Part shown: in pieces, positions 14,691 through 22,944 of the stretch | How the letters are laid out: every line of letters starts with the position of its first letter | Position numbering within the stretch: position 1 is the stretch's first letter | NCBI GenBank assembly: GCA_015272195.1 | Contig: JACYMC010000090.1 | Span: forward strand, 1-51,954 | Direction of reading: 5' to 3' | Length of the DNA stretch: 51,954 nt | Origin: Candidatus Sericytochromatia bacterium | GTDB lineage: Bacteria; Cyanobacteriota; Sericytochromatia; UBA7694 | Notes under the pieces: model-generated | Databases searched by the model: none | Told to the model about the DNA's origin: nothing | Seen by the model: the letters and a program-made list of their open reading frames with translations, nothing else | Translations under genes and position numbers: made by a program

Positions 14691-16823
14691 TTATCCGGTT
14701 TCATCCGGGCTACAGAGCTGGTAGCACTCAGGCGGCAGTTCACTCACAAAGCGCGAGGGCTGAAAAAAACTCTCGTTATAGCTGTGGTAATGGCCCGGCA
14801 GGCTGAGCCAGAGCCGATCTTTGGCCCGGCTGCAGGCCACATAAAACAGGCGGCGCTCTTCTTCGAGGTCTTCAAAGTCTTCTAAGCTGCGCTTGCCCGG
14901 CAGCAGGCCGTCGAGCAGATGCATCACAAACACACCGCGCCATTCGAGGCCCTTGGCCGAGTGCACGGTGGAAAGCACCAGGGGCTTTTCGGGCAGTTCC
15001 AGCGCGGGGCTGTCCTGGCGCATAAACTGCTGCGAAGGTGGCTCCAGGGTAAAGTCGGTCAGAAAGTTCTCCAGCGCGTCATATTTGCCGGCCAGATCCA
15101 GCAGGACGGCCAGATCGGGCAGACGCTGCAGGTAGTCGCTCTCGACACTGCGCAACAGGGGCAGATAATGGGCCTTTAAAATCTCCAGCTGGGCCGCCGG
15201 CAGGCTCTGGGCCGCCGCCTGATTTAAGGCCTGTTGCAGCGCCTGCAGGGCCGCGCCAAACTTCTTTTTGCCAAAAGCCTCGGCCTGCAGCTGACCCTGG
15301 TGGGCCCGCACGTGCTCAATGATCTGGCGCGCGCCGACCTTGCCCACGCCGGGCAGGAGCTGCAGCACCCGGTGCCAGGCAATGGCGTCGAGGGGGTTGA
15401 GCAGCAGGCGGGCATGGGCCAGCATGTCCTTGATATGCCGGCGTTCCACAAAGCGAATGCCGCCGTAGACCACAAAGGGAATGCGCCGCTTGAGCAGCTC
15501 GGCCTGCAGGTAGTTGCTGTGAAATCCGGCTCGGTAGAGCACGGCCATGTCTTCAAAGCCCCACTGCTGGTCGTGGTGCAGGTTCAAGATAGCTTCGGCA
15601 ATGCCCTCGGCTTCGGCTTCGGGACTGAGGTACTGCCGGATCTCGGGTAGATCATCAGAACCGGGCCGATCGGCCTGCAAATGCTTGGGAAAGCCGAGCT
15701 GCTGCTGTTTGAGAATCGCGTTGCCCAGATCCAGAATCGCTTTGGTGGAGCGATAGTTCTGCTCCAGGCGCACAATGCGACAGTCGGGCCAGGTCTGGGG
15801 GAAGCGCAGGATGTTTTCGTAGTTGGCCCCGCGAAAGCCGTAAATGCTCTGGGCGTCGTCACCAACGACCATCAGGTTGCGGTGTTCAGCCGCCAGGGCG
15901 TCGGCCAGGGCCTTCTGAATGCCGTTGGTGTCCTGATACTCATCCACCATAATGTAATCAAAGAAGCTGCGGGCCTTGCGGGCAAAAGCCGGGTTGTGCT
16001 GCAGCAGTTCCAGGGTTTGAATCAGCAGATCGTCGTAGTCCATCAGCTGGTTGCCCAGCTTATACCGGCCATAGGTACTGGCCAGGGTTTCGAGGGCCTC
16101 GCGATAGTCCAGCAGATCCGGGTGCCAGGTTTCCAGCAGCGTCAGCCAGTCGATTTGCAGGTTGCGCTGGCGCGAGATCAGCTCCTGCAGCCGGGCCTTG
16201 CGCGGAAAGGCCCGGTCTTTGCCGCGCAGCTTAAGCTCATTGCAGATCAGATCCAGAATATCCGCGCTGTCGGTGGTGTCAATGATGCTGAAGCCCGGGT
16301 GCAGCTGGGCCAGCGGAGCCAGCCGCCGCAGCAGCCAGGCGCAGAAGCTGTGAAAGGTACCGCCCATGACCTGGTGGGCTCCGCCTTTGGGAGCGATCTG
16401 CTGGGCCCGCTCCAGCATTTCGCGGGCCGCGCGTCGGGTAAAGGTCAGCAGCAGAATGCGCCCGGCGGGCACTTTTTGTTCGAGCAGGTAATTCAGGCGG
16501 TAGACCAGGGTGCGGGTTTTGCCGCTGCCGGCCCCGGCAATCACCAGCAGGGGCCCTTGTGTCTGGGCCACCGCCGCTTGCTGGCGCGGGTTCAGTTCCC
16601 GGGCATAGTCAATCGCCAGATTGTCGGCAAAGTCTGGGGCTGCCGGCAGGCGTTCATCGAGCTGCTGGCTGAGCTGTTGGAGTTCCTGCAGCCGGGCCGC
16701 AACGCGCGCTGGCGGCTCCGGCCAGGTGTAATGCTGGTTGTGCAGGCCATTGCCCCGGTCGGTTTCCCAGAACTGGGTCTGGGGGGCAAAAAAGGCCAGA
16801 AAGTCGTCGGCGTTGGAAGGCAT
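14691..16823 (-). CDS. UvrD/Rep/PcrA-type superfamily 1 DNA helicase
   Basis: A 710-aa ATP-dependent 3'-5' helicase. After a ~75-residue N-terminal extension the helicase motifs appear in order: Q-motif region LNPRQQAAV, Walker A VIAGAGSGKT, motif Ia TFTRRAA, Walker B DEYQDTN, motif III GDDAQSIYGFRGA, motif IV EQNYRST, motif V STVHSAKGLEW and motif VI YVACSRAKDR. The length is close to UvrD/PcrA, but the C-terminal Tudor-like tail of PcrA is not evident. Likely roles are repair or replication-fork clearance. It converges on the outer-membrane protein gene with a 7-bp gap. There is no ribosome site; a TATAAT lies 6 bases before the start codon (see below). Confidence 0.93.
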   Translation of the reverse strand: MPSNADDFLAFFAPQTQFWETDRGNGLHNQHYTWPEPPARVAARLQELQQLSQQLDERLPAAPDFADNLAIDYARELNPRQQAAVAQTQGPLLVIAGAGSGKTRTLVYRLNYLLEQKVPAGRILLLTFTRRAAREMLERAQQIAPKGGAHQVMGGTFHSFCAWLLRRLAPLAQLHPGFSIIDTTDSADILDLICNELKLRGKDRAFPRKARLQELISRQRNLQIDWLTLLETWHPDLLDYREALETLASTYGRYKLGNQLMDYDDLLIQTLELLQHNPAFARKARSFFDYIMVDEYQDTNGIQKALADALAAEHRNLMVVGDDAQSIYGFRGANYENILRFPQTWPDCRIVRLEQNYRSTKAILDLGNAILKQQQLGFPKHLQADRPGSDDLPEIRQYLSPEAEAEGIAEAILNLHHDQQWGFEDMAVLYRAGFHSNYLQAELLKRRIPFVVYGGIRFVERRHIKDMLAHARLLLNPLDAIAWHRVLQLLPGVGKVGARQIIEHVRAHQGQLQAEAFGKKKFGAALQALQQALNQAAAQSLPAAQLEILKAHYLPLLRSVESDYLQRLPDLAVLLDLAGKYDALENFLTDFTLEPPSQQFMRQDSPALELPEKPLVLSTVHSAKGLEWRGVFVMHLLDGLLPGKRSLEDFEDLEEERRLFYVACSRAKDRLWLSLPGHYHSYNESFFQPSRFVSELPPECYQLCSPDETG

Positions 16824-17118
16824 AGCGGTATTATAACCTGTCTTTTTATCTGACAGACTGAAAGCCGTGACTTGCTTTGGAGCCTGGGATATCTTTTTTT
16901 AGCGGTGTTTTGCTGACTTCAGTCCTTCTCACCTGACTTGTCAGCTCTGGGATACCTGACCTACACTGAAAGAAAATGCTTTTGCTGTTCATTGGATGGT
17001 TTGTGTATTTGCCAAACAACAGAAGTGTCAAAGCTAAAAATAGCTCATGTTTCTTAGGAACCGGTGATTTTTGTCGAGATTGGGTTGTGTTCACGCTCAA
17101 CCTATTAAGAGGATATAC
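16824..17118. other. Divergent intergenic region between helicase and glycan genes
   Basis: A 295-bp spacer. On the minus strand a TATAAT (plus coordinates 16830-16835) sits 6 bases before the helicase ATG, suggesting a leaderless mRNA. A direct repeat CTGGGATAYC occurs at 16884-16893 and 16947-16956, 63 bases apart, which could be a regulator site. The AAGAGG at about 17107-17112 is the ribosome site of the downstream gene. No RNA gene recognised. Confidence 0.4.
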
Positions 17119-18096
17119 ATGCACATTTTGGTGACCGGGGCCGATGGCTTTATTGGCTCACATTTGACCGAAAAGCTGCTTCAGGCAGGCCATACTGTCA
17201 GAGCACTGGCTTATTATAATGCGTTTAACCATTGGGGGTGGCTCGAATCTTTGCCGCCTCACCCCAAACTTGAAATCGTTTCCGGCGATATTCGGGATGC
17301 TCATTTCTGCCAGGGGCTTGTAGAGGGTGTGCAAACTGTTTTTCATCTGGCTGCTTTGATAGCGATTCCTTACTCTTATCAGGCGCCCGATAGTTACATT
17401 GATACCAATATCAAAGGAACCCTCAATCTTTGTCAGGCTGCGCGTGCGAGTCAGGTCAAGTGTCTTATTCAAACGTCCACCAGTGAGGTTTATGGTACAG
17501 CACGCTATGTCCCCATTGATGAACAGCATCCGCTGCAGGCCCAGTCGCCCTACAGCGCTTCTAAAATTGGTGCTGATGCCCTGGCCATGAGCTTTTATAA
17601 CAGTTTTGATCTGCCTGTTGTGATTGCCCGCCCTTTTAATGCTTATGGGCCACGCCAGTCAGCCCGTGCCGTGATACCGACCTTGATCAGTCAGATTGCC
17701 AGTGGTCAGCGGGTAATTCGTATGGGGGATGGCCGTCCAACGCGGGATTTTAATTATGTTGAAGATCTGTGTTCCGCGCTGATGTCTCTGGCTGATTGTC
17801 CTCAGGCTCTGGGCAAAACAGTGAATATCGCAACAGGCCGAGAAATCAGTATGCAGAACCTGGCTGAGCTGCTGGCAGAACTGATGCAGGTTGAGGTTCA
17901 GTTTGAAACAGATCCACAACGTTTGCGGCCTCAAGCCTCAGAGGTTTTCAGGCTCTGTGGTGATGCCAGTCTGCTCAGGTCTTTGATAGCTTATGCTCCG
18001 CGATACAGTCTGCGTGAAGGCCTGCAAAAGACGATTGCCTGGTTTCAGCAACCCGAAAATCTGCAGCGTTATAAACCCCAGGTCTACAATGTCTGA
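17119..18096 (+). CDS. legB: LegB-type NAD-dependent nucleotide-sugar 4,6-dehydratase
   Basis: A 326-aa extended SDR. I use ATG 17119 (AAGAGG upstream) in place of the earlier TTG of the ORF track because the Rossmann motif then starts directly: MHILVTGADGFIGSHLTE. Family marks of LegB are YYNAFNHWGWLES, HLAALIAIPYSYQAP, TSTSEVYGTARYVPI, the catalytic YSASK, and RPFNAYGPRQSARAVIP. In legionaminic acid synthesis LegB turns GDP-GlcNAc into the 4-keto-6-deoxy sugar. No LegC aminotransferase is next to it, so in this cluster the product could feed another deoxy-sugar. It overlaps the following nucleotidyltransferase by 8 bases. Confidence 0.75.
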   Translation: MHILVTGADGFIGSHLTEKLLQAGHTVRALAYYNAFNHWGWLESLPPHPKLEIVSGDIRDAHFCQGLVEGVQTVFHLAALIAIPYSYQAPDSYIDTNIKGTLNLCQAARASQVKCLIQTSTSEVYGTARYVPIDEQHPLQAQSPYSASKIGADALAMSFYNSFDLPVVIARPFNAYGPRQSARAVIPTLISQIASGQRVIRMGDGRPTRDFNYVEDLCSALMSLADCPQALGKTVNIATGREISMQNLAELLAELMQVEVQFETDPQRLRPQASEVFRLCGDASLLRSLIAYAPRYSLREGLQKTIAWFQQPENLQRYKPQVYNV

Positions 18097-18808
18097 GTCT
18101 CCTCGGCGGGCCGTTATTCTGGCTGGCGGTAAAGGCAGTCGACTCTATCCTTATACCACTGTTTTTCCCAAACCGCTAATGCCCCTGCAGGAAAAACCCA
18201 TTCTGGAAATTGTGCTCCATCAACTAAAGCATGCGGGTGTTGCACACGTTACGCTCGCGGTGGGCTATCTGGCGGAATTGATTCAGGCTTATTTTGGCAA
18301 GGGTGAGCGTTTGGGCATCACCATTGATTATTCACGCGAGTCTGAACCGCTGGGAACAGCAGGTCCGCTGCGTCTGATAGAAGAGCTTGAGAGTGACTTC
18401 CTGGTCATGAACGGCGATATTCTGTGTACGCTGGATTATGCGGATATGTTTCGTTTTCATCAAAATCATGGCCAGTTAGCCACGGTCGGCACTTACCGTA
18501 AAGAGGTCCGAATTGATCTGGGTGTCCTGGAGTTAGACACAGCAGACCAGATTATGGATTATATCGAAAAGCCTGTGCTCTATTATCAGGTGAGTATGGG
18601 GGTCTATTGTTTTCGACCGGAAGTGTTGCAATATATCCCGGCCGGTCAGCGCTTTGATCTGCCGGATCTGATCAAACAACTGATTGAAAAAGAACAGGTA
18701 CCGCAGGCCTATCGGTTTCAGGGCCAGTGGCTGGATATTGGACGCCATGAAGACTATGCTGAAGCCCAGCAGATTTTTCAGGCCCACAGTGAGGTGTTTT
18801 TGCCTTGA
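18089..18808 (+). CDS. Sugar-phosphate nucleotidyltransferase
   Basis: A 239-aa enzyme starting at ATG 18089, not at the ORF-track TTG 17993, which would add 32 residues inside the dehydratase gene. It begins with the nucleotide-binding signature LAGGKGSRLYPYT followed by FPKPLMPL. Further marks are TLAVGYLAELI, EPLGTAGPL and MNGDI (metal-binding Asp). It activates a sugar-1-phosphate to an NDP-sugar. The partner dehydratase suggests a GDP- or similar hexosamine, as with PtmE in Campylobacter, but the base and sugar are not readable from the sequence. It is translationally coupled to the genes on both sides. Confidence 0.85.
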   Translation: MSESPRRAVILAGGKGSRLYPYTTVFPKPLMPLQEKPILEIVLHQLKHAGVAHVTLAVGYLAELIQAYFGKGERLGITIDYSRESEPLGTAGPLRLIEELESDFLVMNGDILCTLDYADMFRFHQNHGQLATVGTYRKEVRIDLGVLELDTADQIMDYIEKPVLYYQVSMGVYCFRPEVLQYIPAGQRFDLPDLIKQLIEKEQVPQAYRFQGQWLDIGRHEDYAEAQQIFQAHSEVFLP

Positions 18809-19680
18809 CCCTGCCACGTTTGTTGATTACGGGAGCCCGTGGTTTTTTGGGAAGCCATTTACTTCAGCACCTGAGGCAGCAGTCTCCCCCTTTGTTTGAT
18901 GTGCATGTGCATACAGGACGCCAGCAATCAGATCTTTGTCAGCCAGAGGCTCTGGATGCTTTGCCAGCAGTGGATATGGTCGTGCATCTGGCGGGTGCCA
19001 GTGGCCCCTGGTACTTTGAGCAGCATGCGGCACAGAGTTGGCAGCAAAATTTGACAGCAACACTGAATCTGCTCAATTGGGCTGCTGTGAACAAGGTCAA
19101 ACACTTTGTGCTGGCGTCGACCTATGTTTATGGCACGCCCCGGTTTTTGCCTGTTAACGAAGAGCACCCTGTGCAGCCACAACACGCTTATGCCTGCAGC
19201 AAATACCTTTGTGAACAGCTTTTACAGCAATTTGTCCGGGATACAGGCATGCGTGGCACGGCGCTGCGTATCTTTAATGTCTATGGTTCCGGTCAGGGGA
19301 CACACATGTTGATACCCACCATTCTGCGGCAGTTGACAAAGTCCGCTATGACGCTGCGGGATGCTTTGCCCCGGCGAGATTTTTTGCATGTAGATGATCT
19401 GAGCCGTGCTTTTATCGCCAGCTTACAATTGCCGGCAGCATCTGTCTTTGAAGCGATAAACCTCGCGTCAGGTCAAAGTATCAGTGTGGCAGAACTTGTT
19501 GATTTAATCACAGAACTTGCCGGTGTTGCGCCAGAAATTTGTTATCTGCAGCAGTCCCGCGCCAGCGAAGTCCTGGATGTTGTGGGAGATATCAGCAAGG
19601 CCAGACGCTTGTTGCAATGGCGACCCCGTATTTCTATGCAACAGGGCCTGCAGGACCTTGTTCAGGCCGTGGTCAGTTAG
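18805..19680 (+). CDS. NAD-dependent epimerase/dehydratase (extended SDR)
   Basis: A 291-aa extended SDR starting at TTG within the upstream stop (TTGA overlap). Rossmann motif ITGARGFLGSHL, VHLAGASGP, catalytic ASTYVYG and YACSK, and LRIFNVYG are all present. It probably performs an epimerisation, dehydration or reduction on an NDP-sugar made by the two genes before it. It is weakly similar in layout to the LegB-type neighbour but is not a copy of it. The reaction cannot be named. Confidence 0.82.
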   Translation: MTLPRLLITGARGFLGSHLLQHLRQQSPPLFDVHVHTGRQQSDLCQPEALDALPAVDMVVHLAGASGPWYFEQHAAQSWQQNLTATLNLLNWAAVNKVKHFVLASTYVYGTPRFLPVNEEHPVQPQHAYACSKYLCEQLLQQFVRDTGMRGTALRIFNVYGSGQGTHMLIPTILRQLTKSAMTLRDALPRRDFLHVDDLSRAFIASLQLPAASVFEAINLASGQSISVAELVDLITELAGVAPEICYLQQSRASEVLDVVGDISKARRLLQWRPRISMQQGLQDLVQAVVS

Positions 19681-19683
19681 GCG

Positions 19684-21759
19684 ATGCGTATTTTGATGTC
19701 GATGTTTGGCTGGCAGGACTCTGGCGGTGGCACCATTATGCCCCGGCAAACGGCGCTGGATCTTCAGGCACGGGGTCATGAGGTGATGGTCATTTATGCG
19801 GCCGTACCTCAGCTGACCGGTGAGCCAGCCTATACGGTGCGTGAGCACGGCGAGGCCGGGGTGCAGCTGGTGGGTATCCATAACCGCCCGGCCCTCTTTT
19901 TGGATGCCCATGCCCCCCGGCGCGAGGCCCATGATCCTGAAGTCAAACGTATTTTTGAAAGCTATCTCGAAGCTTTTCAACCTGATGTGGTGCATTATCA
20001 TAACTTTTTAGGACTTTCCCTGGCCATTGCCGACCCGGCCTGGGAGCGTGGCCTGCCCAATTTTTATACGCCTTATAACTTTTGGCTGCTTTGCCCCACC
20101 CTTTATCTCAATTTGCCCGATCTTTCACTTTGCCGGGGGGTTAACGGCAGCGGCAGCAATTGCCTGCAGTGCACTCACGCCCCTTTGCCCGGCACAGAGT
20201 TTGTCTGGCGCCGCGATCAGCTGCGGCGTCTTTACAGTGAGCGGATTGGCGCTTGTCTGGCCACCTCACTCTGTGTGCGGGATCTGCTGCTCGAAAACGG
20301 CTATAGCAGTGAGCGGGTCGAACTCTTTCAGCTGGCCAATGGCCGGGCTGCCAAAATCTGGCAGGCGGTGGGTGCCCAGCGCGCGCCGGGTGTGCCCCAG
20401 CGCATTCAGATTGGCTTTATGGGCCAGGTTGTACCCATCAAAGGGGTGCACATGCTGGTGCAGGCCGCCCAGCACCTGCGCGGGGATTTTGAGGTGGTGA
20501 TTCACGGTGGCGGCCCTGACAATTATATGGACTACCTGAAACAGCTGGATGCCCGGCGCGTGGTGCGCTTTGCCGGCTACTTTGACGATGCTGACCACGC
20601 TGATTTGCTGGCCCAGATGCATCTGGCGGTGGTGCCCTCGGTCTGTTTTGACCACTCGCCCCTGGTGATCTCTGAATTTCTGGCGGCGCGCATTCCGGTG
20701 ATTGGGGCTGAGATTGGGGGGATTCCTGACTATATCCCTGAGGGCTGCGGTCAGTTGTACCCGGCCAATCAGCCTGAAGCCCTGGCCGCTGTGCTGCAGG
20801 CTCTGATCGATCAGCCAGAGCAGATAGAGGCCATGCAGGCCCGCATCAGCGAGCCACCGTCTTTTGCCGACTACGTCGCGGCGCTGGAAACCCGCTATGC
20901 GCAGGCCTTGACTGCACCCGACCCTGAGCGTCTGCGCCAGCGCGTGAATTATGTGCTGCAGCATCGCAGTGCCCGCTATTATACGGCCCACAGTTTGCAG
21001 GCGCTTGACGTACCCAATCCTGAATCCTCTGTGCCCGTGCTCTACGGTCTGGACCTGCTGTCTGAGGCGGATCTGGCAGCCACGCCTGCCGCGCATTTGC
21101 AGGCCGCTGCCTGGATAGTTTTTGCTGATCCTGCGTTGGCGCCTCTGCTGACTGAGGCTGCCCCTGATGTGCCCCGCCAGCAGATATTGCCCCTGCGGGC
21201 CACGCCGCCCGATGTGCATCTGCCCCTGCCTACAGAGCAGCCTTACAGCCTCCTGATTCTGTTGACGCCAGCAAATGATTGGCAGCCCGTGCTGGCAGCT
21301 TACTGGGACCAGACCCCAGCCGATACAGCCTGTGTGCTGGTCCCCTGGCAGCAAAGCCTTGAAACCGCCCAGGATGCCTTGCTGGACTGGCTCGACGCCA
21401 CGGGTCGGGACCCTGAGCAGGGGCCAGAGCTGGTGCTGGTGGAGGCTGAAAATGAAGATCAACTTAAAAGTCTTTTGCAGCAGGTTTATCTAACGGCTGT
21501 GCCGCCGTCATTATGTGCTGACGAGGCTTTGTTGCCTGTTCTGATGCTGGCGGCGCGTCTTTTGACGGCTGCCGAGCTGCCGGCAGCCTGGCAAGGTCAG
21601 CTGAGTACCCTCACCCTGTCTGATATTTTGCAGCCAATGCAGCGAGCTTTGCCGGGCTGGCTGGTACTGCATACTGAGCAGGATGTGCGTCTGCATCATG
21701 GTCAGATTCAGGCGCAGCGCTGGCTTGATTTATTGTTAGAGACGAGTAACCCGACCTGA
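19684..21759 (+). CDS. GT4-type glycosyltransferase with unknown C-terminal domain
   Basis: A 691-aa protein. Residues 1-410 are a GT-B glycosyltransferase of family GT4: N-terminal domain FGWQDSGGGTIMPRQTA, then the C-terminal nucleotide-sugar domain starting IGFMGQVVPIKGVHMLV, with HGGGPD and the acidic pair region FDHSPLVISEFLAARIPVIG. A cysteine-rich loop (LCPTLYLN...CRGVN...CLQCTHAP) around 135-165 is also seen in other GT4 enzymes with a zinc-like knot. Residues about 420-691 are Leu/Ala/Gln-rich and match nothing I know. It follows the second SDR after three bases, closing the first sugar block. Donor and acceptor are unknown. Confidence 0.85.
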   Translation: MRILMSMFGWQDSGGGTIMPRQTALDLQARGHEVMVIYAAVPQLTGEPAYTVREHGEAGVQLVGIHNRPALFLDAHAPRREAHDPEVKRIFESYLEAFQPDVVHYHNFLGLSLAIADPAWERGLPNFYTPYNFWLLCPTLYLNLPDLSLCRGVNGSGSNCLQCTHAPLPGTEFVWRRDQLRRLYSERIGACLATSLCVRDLLLENGYSSERVELFQLANGRAAKIWQAVGAQRAPGVPQRIQIGFMGQVVPIKGVHMLVQAAQHLRGDFEVVIHGGGPDNYMDYLKQLDARRVVRFAGYFDDADHADLLAQMHLAVVPSVCFDHSPLVISEFLAARIPVIGAEIGGIPDYIPEGCGQLYPANQPEALAAVLQALIDQPEQIEAMQARISEPPSFADYVAALETRYAQALTAPDPERLRQRVNYVLQHRSARYYTAHSLQALDVPNPESSVPVLYGLDLLSEADLAATPAAHLQAAAWIVFADPALAPLLTEAAPDVPRQQILPLRATPPDVHLPLPTEQPYSLLILLTPANDWQPVLAAYWDQTPADTACVLVPWQQSLETAQDALLDWLDATGRDPEQGPELVLVEAENEDQLKSLLQQVYLTAVPPSLCADEALLPVLMLAARLLTAAELPAAWQGQLSTLTLSDILQPMQRALPGWLVLHTEQDVRLHHGQIQAQRWLDLLLETSNPT

Positions 21760-21936
21760 AATCCATACGGTCTGACGATCAGAAGGGATGCCAGATATCC
21801 GCCAAAATAAATGCATATTTTGTTCTCAATCGCGGATCGGCCTTACGTTCCCTGGCTGGCTGATTATCTTAGAAACGTGTTACTCTGGTTCTGACCAGAA
21901 TGCTTTAGCAGTGAATTTAATGAACTTGGAAACCGC
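21760..21936 (+). promoter_or_regulatory. Spacer with hairpin before the pse operon
   Basis: A 177-bp gap splitting the two sugar blocks. It holds a 6-bp hairpin TCTGGT/ACCAGA at 21884-21899. No clear T-run or -35/-10 pair is visible. It probably carries the promoter for the PseB gene, since the genes after it are nearly gap-free to 29387. Confidence 0.4.
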
Positions 21937-22938
21937 ATGCAGATTGATAACGCATCCATTTTGATCACAGGTGGCACAGGCTCTTTTGGAAGCCATTTTG
22001 TCCGCCATATATTAACCCACCACAATCCACATAAAATCGTTATTTATTCGCGTGATGAGTATAAGCAGTATCAGATGCAGCATCAGTTGCGGGAGCAGGC
22101 CAGTAAACTGCGTTTTTTTATTGGTGATGTTCGTGATAAAGAAAGGCTTTATCGCGCTTTTGACGGGATTGATCTGGTCATCCATGCTGCCGCTTTAAAG
22201 CATGTGCCTCTGATGGAGTACAATCCCATTGAAGCTGTGAAAACCAATATTCAGGGTGCTGAAAATATTGTGGATGCAGCCATTGATCGCAACGTACAGA
22301 GGGTAATTGCGCTGTCAACGGATAAAGCTTGCAACCCTGTGAATCTTTATGGCGCCACAAAGCTAGTTTCAGATAAGTTATTTGTTGCGGCCAATGCCTA
22401 TACGGGCAATAAACGGACCCGTTTTTCTGTGGTCCGTTATGGTAATGTGGCCGGCAGCCGGGGATCTGTTATCCCTTATTTCAGGCAGTTGCTCCAGCAG
22501 GGGGTACAGGTCTTTCCGATTACTGACCTGCGTATGACCCGCTTTTGGATTTCTCTTGATGAAGCGGTGCGGCTTGTTTTAAAGGCTGTGGATGACAGCC
22601 GTGGCGGTGAGATCTATGTCAGCAAAATTCCCTCTTTTAAAGTCACGGATCTCGCAGAGGCCATGTTGCCGGGTGTTCAATTAAAAGAAGTGGGTATCCG
22701 GCCCGGAGAAAAACTCCACGAAGCCATGATCACCGAAACAGACAGTCTGAACGCCTACGAATATGAGCGGGAATATATTATCTATCCAAACCTGGATTGG
22801 TGGAGCGTCAAACGGGATTTGCAGACAGGTGGCAAAAAGGTGCCCGAAGGCTTTTTCTATACCTCCAATCAAAACAGCGATTGGTTATCTTCTGCCCAAC
22901 TGCAAAACCTGATTCAACAGATGCCGTTGATCGTCTAA
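21937..22938 (+). CDS. pseB: PseB-type UDP-GlcNAc 4,6-dehydratase (5-inverting)
   Basis: A 333-aa enzyme catalysing the first step of pseudaminic acid synthesis: UDP-GlcNAc to UDP-4-keto-6-deoxy-L-AltNAc. The Rossmann motif is ITGGTGSFGSHF. Family landmarks include YSRDEYKQYQM, GDVRDKERL, HAAALKHVPLMEYNPIEAV, and the active-site STDKACNPVNLYGATK with Asp/Lys and Tyr/Lys. The C-terminal half contains RPGEKLHEAMI. Length matches PseB (about 330). First gene of the dense pse operon; the next start is 6 bases downstream. Confidence 0.93.
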   Translation: MQIDNASILITGGTGSFGSHFVRHILTHHNPHKIVIYSRDEYKQYQMQHQLREQASKLRFFIGDVRDKERLYRAFDGIDLVIHAAALKHVPLMEYNPIEAVKTNIQGAENIVDAAIDRNVQRVIALSTDKACNPVNLYGATKLVSDKLFVAANAYTGNKRTRFSVVRYGNVAGSRGSVIPYFRQLLQQGVQVFPITDLRMTRFWISLDEAVRLVLKAVDDSRGGEIYVSKIPSFKVTDLAEAMLPGVQLKEVGIRPGEKLHEAMITETDSLNAYEYEREYIIYPNLDWWSVKRDLQTGGKKVPEGFFYTSNQNSDWLSSAQLQNLIQQMPLIV

Positions 22939-22944
22939 ACACTT

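Noticed and set aside
15681-16853. 390-aa plus-strand ORF opposite the helicase gene
   Set aside because: The helicase frame carries all SF1 motifs; the opposite ORF has none and no ribosome site.
17993-18088. Upstream TTG extension of the nucleotidyltransferase
   Set aside because: It adds 32 residues lacking family similarity and lies inside the dehydratase gene; ATG 18089 puts LAGGKGSRL at the normal distance from the start.
20266-21462. 398-aa minus-strand ORF opposite the GT4 gene
   Set aside because: Antisense shadow of a clearly coding GC-rich gene; the translation is low in recognisable motifs and rich in Gln/Arg/His, as expected from the opposite frame.
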